A DNA stretch of 64,000 nucleotides from Acidobacteriota bacterium (GTDB lineage: Bacteria; Acidobacteriota; Blastocatellia; Pyrinomonadales; Pyrinomonadaceae), in NCBI GenBank assembly GCA_019242475.1, contig JAFAVK010000004.1, positions 24,355 through 88,354 on the forward strand. Direction: 5' to 3'. This document shows, piece by piece, positions 59,810 to 64,000 of this stretch. The notes beneath the pieces are model-generated. The model was not told where the DNA came from and did no database searches. It saw nothing but the letters and a program-made list of their open reading frames with translations. Position numbers and translations under genes: made by a program. Each line of letters begins with the position of its first letter. Positions within the stretch are counted from its first letter, which is position 1.

Positions 59810-60655
59810 ATGAACTGGTACGCACTCGACTTGAGCTGCACGGCGGGGGCGGAGGAGGCCGTCGAGTACGCGCTGATGGAGGCGGGCGCGCTCGGCACGG
59901 AGTCGAGCGGGTCGCCGGGGAAGGACGGGTTGGTGCGGGTCACGGCGTACTTCGAGGCGCCGCCGGAGGTGGAGGGCGTGCGCACGTGTTTGGGCGAGGC
60001 GCTGCGCGTCTACGGGCTCGCGTCGTCGGACGTGCCCGCGATGAGGTTCCGCGAGGTCGAGGGGCGCGACTGGCTCGCGGAGTGGAAGAGGGGCTGGCGG
60101 CCGGTCGAGGTCGGGCGCTTCGTCGTCGCGCCGCCGTGGAGCGAGGTCGAGGAGGGCGAACGCCTCGTCATCCGCGTCGAGCCGGGCATGGCCTTCGGCA
60201 CGGGCACGCATGAGACGACGCGACTCTGCCTGGCGGCCGTCGAAAAGCTGTTCCGCGGCGGGAGCTTTCTCGACGTGGGGACGGGCACGGGCATCCTCGC
60301 CATCGCCGCCGCGAAGCTCCACCCGGCGTCACGCGTCGAGGCGTGTGACACAGACCCTTTGGCCGTCGCGGTCGCCGAAGAGAACGCGCGCCTTAACGGC
60401 GTGGACGGGCGGATCGAGTTCCGCGTCGGCACCGTCGAAGAGACCACGGCCTCGGCCGACCTCGTCTGCGCCAACCTGACGGCGGACGTGATCCTGCCGC
60501 TGCTGCCTGCGCTCCTCGGCGCCACCTGCGGCCGCCTCGTCCTCTCCGGCATCCTCACGACGCAAGCCCCGCAGGTCGAGGCGCGCTTGATAGAACTCGG
60601 CGTCGGCGACTACGAACTCACGAGCGACGGCGAGTGGGTGGCGATGACGATTTAA
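59810..60655 (+). CDS. prmA: Ribosomal protein L11 methyltransferase PrmA
   Basis: A 281-residue SAM methyltransferase that trimethylates ribosomal protein L11. The N-terminal substrate domain (YALDLSCTAGAEEAVEYALM) is followed by the marker GMAFGTGTHETTRLCLAAVE, motif I FLDVGTGTGILAIAAAKL, the acidic loop ACDTDPLAVAVAEENARLN and the catalytic strand ADLVCANLTADVI. ATG 59810 is preferred; the upstream in-frame TTG at 59765 lies inside the repeat cluster. Copies of the same 7-bp repeat flank it on both sides. Confidence 0.94.
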   Translation: MNWYALDLSCTAGAEEAVEYALMEAGALGTESSGSPGKDGLVRVTAYFEAPPEVEGVRTCLGEALRVYGLASSDVPAMRFREVEGRDWLAEWKRGWRPVEVGRFVVAPPWSEVEEGERLVIRVEPGMAFGTGTHETTRLCLAAVEKLFRGGSFLDVGTGTGILAIAAAKLHPASRVEACDTDPLAVAVAEENARLNGVDGRIEFRVGTVEETTASADLVCANLTADVILPLLPALLGATCGRLVLSGILTTQAPQVEARLIELGVGDYELTSDGEWVAMTI

Positions 60656-60656
60656 C

Positions 60657-60777
60657 GATGAGTGATGAGTGATGAATGATGAATCTCGCAACGTCGTCAT
60701 CTTCATCATTCATCATTCATCACTCATCATTCATCATTCATCACTCATCATTCATCACTCATCACTCATCATTTCAT
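60657..60777. repeat. Inverted cluster of 7-bp tandem repeats (copy 3)
   Basis: Left arm 60657-60684 of TGATGAG/TGATGAA units, then a 15-base spacer, then a much longer right arm (about 60700-60777) with some ten reverse-complement units. The cluster fills the whole gap between prmA and rsmE and ends five bases before the rsmE start. Confidence 0.9.
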
Positions 60778-60781
60778 TCTA

Positions 60782-61543
60782 ATGACGGTACGAAGGTTCT
60801 ATGCGCCGCCCGAAGCTTTTGAAGCGGGCGGGGTGTCTTTGTCGGAGGAGGAGTCGCGCCACCTGCGCGACGTGCTGCGGCTGCGCGCGGGCGACGAGGC
60901 GCGGGTCTTCGACGGCGAGGGACGCGAGTTTCTGTGCGTCCTGGCGGAGGCCGGCGGGCGCAGGGGCGGGGCGCGGCTCGAAGTGCGCGGGGCGGTCGAG
61001 CCGCCGAACCCGGAGTCGCCGCTGGAACTGACGCTCGCCGTCGCCTTATTGAAGGGCGAGAAGTTCGACCTCGTCGTGCAGAAGGCGACCGAGCTGGGCG
61101 CCGCGCGCGTCGTGCCCGTCGAGACGAGGCGCGCGGACGTGCGGCTGCGGGACGAGCGCGACGCCGCGAAGCGGGCCGAGCGCTGGCGCCGCCTCGCGCT
61201 CGAAGCCGCAAAGCAGTCCGGCCGCGCGCGCGTGCCCGCGGTCGAGGCGCCGGCCGCCTTTGCACGCCTGATTGAAGACGCCCCGCGCGCACACGAAGCG
61301 CGCGTCCTCTTCGCCGAGGGCGGCGGCGCGGCGCTGGAATCTCTTTTGACAGAGACGGGAGAGCGCCCGGCGGCCGTCGCCGCGCTCGTCGGCCCCGAGG
61401 GCGGCTGGGAGCAGGAAGAGATAGAACTCGCGCGCGCGCACGGCTGGGCGGTCGTCACCCTCGGCGGCCGCACCCTCCGCGCCGAGACCGCCGCGATCAC
61501 GGTCTGTGTGCTGCTGCAAAACCTGTTCGGGGATTTGAAGTGA
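60782..61543 (+). CDS. rsmE: 16S rRNA m3U1498 methyltransferase RsmE
   Basis: A 253-residue SPOUT-family methyltransferase acting on U1498 of 16S rRNA. The N-terminal PUA-like domain (VSLSEEESRHLRDVLRLRAG) precedes the knotted SPOUT domain with LALEAAKQSGRARVPAVE, the SAM-binding loop LVGPEGGWEQEEIELARAHG and VTLGGRTLRAETAA. All family markers are intact. There is no ordinary ribosome site because the upstream DNA is repeat sequence. Its TGA stop is the start of the 41-bp inverted repeat. Confidence 0.95.
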   Translation: MTVRRFYAPPEAFEAGGVSLSEEESRHLRDVLRLRAGDEARVFDGEGREFLCVLAEAGGRRGGARLEVRGAVEPPNPESPLELTLAVALLKGEKFDLVVQKATELGAARVVPVETRRADVRLRDERDAAKRAERWRRLALEAAKQSGRARVPAVEAPAAFARLIEDAPRAHEARVLFAEGGGAALESLLTETGERPAAVAALVGPEGGWEQEEIELARAHGWAVVTLGGRTLRAETAAITVCVLLQNLFGDLK

Positions 61544-61636
61544 GGCGGAAGCCCGACCGTGAGGGAGGGCGTAGGTCTTCCGGCACAGACATCATGGAAG
61601 ACCTACGCCCTCCCTCACGGTCGGGCTTCCGCCTCA
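61541..61636. repeat. Perfect 41-bp inverted repeat between convergent genes
   Basis: Bases 61541-61581 and 61596-61636 are perfect inverted copies around a 14-base loop. The element lies between the stop codons of rsmE and the DUF4139 gene, so it can act as a bidirectional terminator. The arm contains a CGACCGTGAGGGAGGG core of a type I recall from other Acidobacteriota, so it may be a REP-like mobile repeat. Confidence 0.95.
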
Positions 61637-61638
61637 GT

Positions 61639-64000
61639 TTAAGTTGAGGCGAGGTCGCGTTCGAGGGCGAGGGCGCGGAGCGCCGCGTCGAGCTGTGCTT
61701 GCAGGCGGGCGCTCTCGTCGGAGGCGGCCTGCTTCTCCTGCGCGAGCTGTTCGAGGCGCGTCTCCTGTTGGTCGGCCTTCTGGACGTAGCGGGCGATGAG
61801 CTGGCGCGCCTCGGCCGTCTTGGTGAGTGCCTCGATGTTCTCGCGCAGCCGCTTCTGGTCGGCGCCGATCTCGGCGGTCTCGCGGTCGATGGCCGAGACG
61901 CGCGCCTCGGCCGCCGCCAGTCGCGCCTTCAAATCGAGGATGTGCTGGAGCGCGTCGCGCGTCGCCTCGTCGATGTAGCGGCTCGTGAAGAAGAAGCGTA
62001 TCTGGTCGGGCGTGACGTTCGACAGCTCGTAGGCTTCGACGCCGCGCTCGCGCTCGGCCACGACCAGCTCGCGCGTCTCGTTGGCCGCCAGCTCCACCTT
62101 GAAGCGGTAGAAGCGCTGGCTCTTGCCGTCGGGCGCGGGCGTCAGCTTGTCGTCCAACTCCCAGTAGGCGCGGACGGGGTGCTCGACGTAGACGGTGCGC
62201 GGGCGCGGCGTCTGGTTGCGCAGCGTGTAGACCTTCTTCTCGCGGTGGTGGTGCGTCGCGTAGAGCGTGCCGTTGACGATGCGCGCGTAGAAGGCGGGCG
62301 AGTTGTCCTCCTCGGCGCGCACGGTGACGAGCGTCCCGAGGTCGAGCGCGAACGAGATGAGACGCTTCTCGTCGGGCTTGAGCCGCTCAAGGAGCGCCTC
62401 GCCCGCGTAGGCGTCGCCGTCGATGACGGTGAGCGCGCCGCCTTCGAGCGTGAGCGGCGAGGTGTTCTTCAGAAGCAGCCCCGACATCGGACGGCTGCGC
62501 CCGTCCGCCTGGTTGAAGACGGAGACGCGCGAGCCCTCCATCCGCGTCTGCAAAATCGGGATGAGCGCCGAGCGGTCGCGGCGGACGGTGACGGGCTGCT
62601 CGATCTTGTACTCGAAGAGGTCGCCGACCTCGCCGCCCTCGGCCGCTGCCACGACGCCGGACTCGCCGCCCGTCATGCGCGCGCTCAGGGAGGGCTCGGG
62701 CCGGGCCGCGAACCTGTCCGCCTCCGCGCCGTCCTTCAGATAGCCCATGTTGCCGAAGCTTCTCCCGTTCACCGGGAGGTTGCTGAGGTTGTTCTGGTTG
62801 ACGGTGGCCGCGATGGTGGGCGAGTCCGCCGTGACGGTGACGGTCTCGCTGACGCCCCCGACTTCGAGCGTCATGCCGACCCGCGCGGGGCTGCCCGAGA
62901 AGACCCGCACGCCCGTCCTCACCGCCTGCTTGAAGCCGGCCAGCGTGACCGTCACGCTGTAGCTGCCCGGGGCGAGCGGGGGCGTATTGAAGACGCCCTC
63001 GTTGTTCGTCTGCGCGCTGTACTGCTGCCCCGTCTCCTCGTTCCGCACAAGGACGGACGCGCCGGGCACGACCGCGCCCGCGGGGTCTTCGACCGAGCCG
63101 ACGAGGGTGCCGGGCGCGCCGCCGCCGCCGACCTCGCCCGACTCGGGCTCGTAGACCTGCGGCGACATGCGCAGGTCGTCGGGCACGGGGACGACGGGGC
63201 GGTAGCGGTAGAAGGGTTTCTGGATCGGCTGGATGAAGGAGACCGGCGTGCCCGAGATGAGGGAGAGCTGCACGTCGTTCCAGTCCTCCTCGCTCACGTT
63301 GTCCACGATGGCCCAGCCCTGGAAGAAGGGCTTGCCTTCGGCGTCGAGGACGACGCGGTAGGTCGTCTTCCAGATGGGCGCGGCCACCGTGTAGCTCACC
63401 AGCATCTCGCGCGCGCCCGCGCCGTCGGAGGTGACGGTGATGGTCTTCGCGTCGCGGCGGCGCGCGCTCGCGCTGGCCTCCGCGAACTCGCCCACGTCGC
63501 GCCGCGTCCCCGCGTCGAGAAGTTTGACGGCGCGCACCTCCGAGAGGTCGAAGCTCTGCAACTCGCCGCCTTCGGAGGCGATGACGAGCGCGTGGGTCGT
63601 GACCGCGGGCTTCTCCGGGTCGGGCTGCGTGCGCCTCTCTTCGACCGTCAGGACGGAGCCGGAGGCGGTGCGCCCCGAGGCGGTCGTGACGGCGACGCGC
63701 GCGCCCTGCAACTGGCCGAGCACGCCGGCCAGGCCGCCGGCCGGCCCCGCGGTCGAGGGCGAGATGGAGAAGGGGATGTCGGCCATGCGCGCTGACGGCG
63801 GGGCGCTGGAGTTGTAGCTCACCGCCCCGACGCGCCCGCGGCCGAGGTCGAGCACGACCATCGACTTGAGCACGTCGTCCACCTGCGACTGCTTGAAGGA
63901 GAGGTCGATCTCGGCGTGGCCCGTGACGGTGCCGCGCCGCTCGATGTACGCGACGCCGTTGCTGTAGAGGATGACGCGCCGGATGGGGAGCGTCTGCGCG
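61639..64000 (-). CDS. DUF4139-type protein with inserted carboxypeptidase-regulatory/plug-like segment (5' end outside window)
   Basis: The frame is open to the window edge, giving 787 residues of the protein; its start is outside. The visible N-terminal part (RRVILYSNGVAYIERRGTVT, then YTVAAPIWKTTYRVVLDA) and the C-terminal part (YTLRNQTPRPRTVYVEHPV, then a coiled coil LQHILDLKARLAAAEARVSA) are typical of DUF4139/mucoidy-inhibitor-A-like proteins. Between them, at about 62740-63105, lies a CarboxypepD_reg-like segment (GSVEDPAGAVVPGASVLVRN) continuing into VTVTADSP and LPVNGRSF, the hallmark of Oar-like TonB receptors. This insertion is unusual. Cellular role unknown; probably exported. Confidence 0.85.
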   Translation of the reverse strand, partial: AQTLPIRRVILYSNGVAYIERRGTVTGHAEIDLSFKQSQVDDVLKSMVVLDLGRGRVGAVSYNSSAPPSARMADIPFSISPSTAGPAGGLAGVLGQLQGARVAVTTASGRTASGSVLTVEERRTQPDPEKPAVTTHALVIASEGGELQSFDLSEVRAVKLLDAGTRRDVGEFAEASASARRRDAKTITVTSDGAGAREMLVSYTVAAPIWKTTYRVVLDAEGKPFFQGWAIVDNVSEEDWNDVQLSLISGTPVSFIQPIQKPFYRYRPVVPVPDDLRMSPQVYEPESGEVGGGGAPGTLVGSVEDPAGAVVPGASVLVRNEETGQQYSAQTNNEGVFNTPPLAPGSYSVTVTLAGFKQAVRTGVRVFSGSPARVGMTLEVGGVSETVTVTADSPTIAATVNQNNLSNLPVNGRSFGNMGYLKDGAEADRFAARPEPSLSARMTGGESGVVAAAEGGEVGDLFEYKIEQPVTVRRDRSALIPILQTRMEGSRVSVFNQADGRSRPMSGLLLKNTSPLTLEGGALTVIDGDAYAGEALLERLKPDEKRLISFALDLGTLVTVRAEEDNSPAFYARIVNGTLYATHHHREKKVYTLRNQTPRPRTVYVEHPVRAYWELDDKLTPAPDGKSQRFYRFKVELAANETRELVVAERERGVEAYELSNVTPDQIRFFFTSRYIDEATRDALQHILDLKARLAAAEARVSAIDRETAEIGADQKRLRENIEALTKTAEARQLIARYVQKADQQETRLEQLAQEKQAASDESARLQAQLDAALRALALERDLAST

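Noticed and set aside
51418..60777. CRISPR array made of the TGATGAR repeats
   Set aside because: The units are 7 bp without spacers, and no cas genes are present.

Overview
The window is 64 kb of GC-rich, densely coded bacterial DNA. The gene content points to an Acidobacteriota member, probably of the Blastocatellia type: Oar-like TonB-dependent receptors with carboxypeptidase-regulatory N-termini, a Ser/Thr kinase with a TolB/FlgO-like C-terminal domain, several FG-GAP/ASPIC (CRTAC1-type) secreted propellers, a cupin very like an acidobacterial hydroxynitrile lyase, and intergenic repeats of the kind common in that phylum. This placement rests on recognised families, not on a marker-gene tree. 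No rRNA, tRNA, CRISPR array, insertion sequence or prophage was seen.

Region 1 (1-3.3 kb) holds the 3' end of a TonB-dependent receptor gene, a BNR/sialidase-fold lipoprotein and a metal-binding cupin that ends at a strong hairpin. Region 2 (3.5-15.6 kb) is a complete soluble chemosensory operon on the + strand: cheY-cheA-cheW-receptor-PAS/HEAT protein-cheR-cheB-cheY-cheC-PAS histidine kinase/receiver. Its receptor has no membrane segment and no sensor domain, so the signal must come from inside the cell or from partner proteins such as the PAS/HEAT protein. Region 3 (15.8-24.3 kb) is a mixed stretch: three small envelope or zinc-ribbon proteins, a Ser/Thr kinase that appears to have lost its TPR array, a probably 5'-truncated secreted protein, a methyltransferase pair, an S41 protease and a one-domain AraC regulator.

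Region 4 (24.6-46.6 kb) is the most distinctive part. About 22 kb of co-oriented genes encode exported proteins dominated by beta-propellers and redox proteins: two tandem double-propeller FG-GAP proteins with seven repeats on each side of an Ig-like domain, a five-heme cytochrome with a peptidase-regulatory-like N-terminus, a metallo-beta-lactamase-fold protein, two ASPIC/UnbV propellers, two paralogous secreted TIG-like proteins of unknown family around a thioredoxin-fold protein and a cytochrome-c/copper-monooxygenase protein, a TonB-dependent receptor and a 14-repeat BNR propeller. I infer a cell-surface uptake or oxidation system; its substrate cannot be read from the sequence.

Region 5 (46.6-64 kb) contains a small membrane-protein gene broken by an in-frame TGA; a minus-strand run of a class V aminotransferase-like protein, a GH31 glycosidase, a membrane-anchored Cys-rich protein and an amidohydrolase; then a + strand run of a DUF374 acyltransferase, an M20 peptidase, a GH3 glycosidase, a nucleotidyltransferase pair, era, prmA and rsmE; and finally a DUF4139-type protein, cut by the window end, that carries an inserted TonB-receptor-like segment. 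The intergenic spaces here are unusually structured: three inverted clusters of a 7-bp tandem repeat, a perfect 41-bp inverted repeat between convergent genes, and a dispersed palindromic repeat upstream of the GH3 gene.
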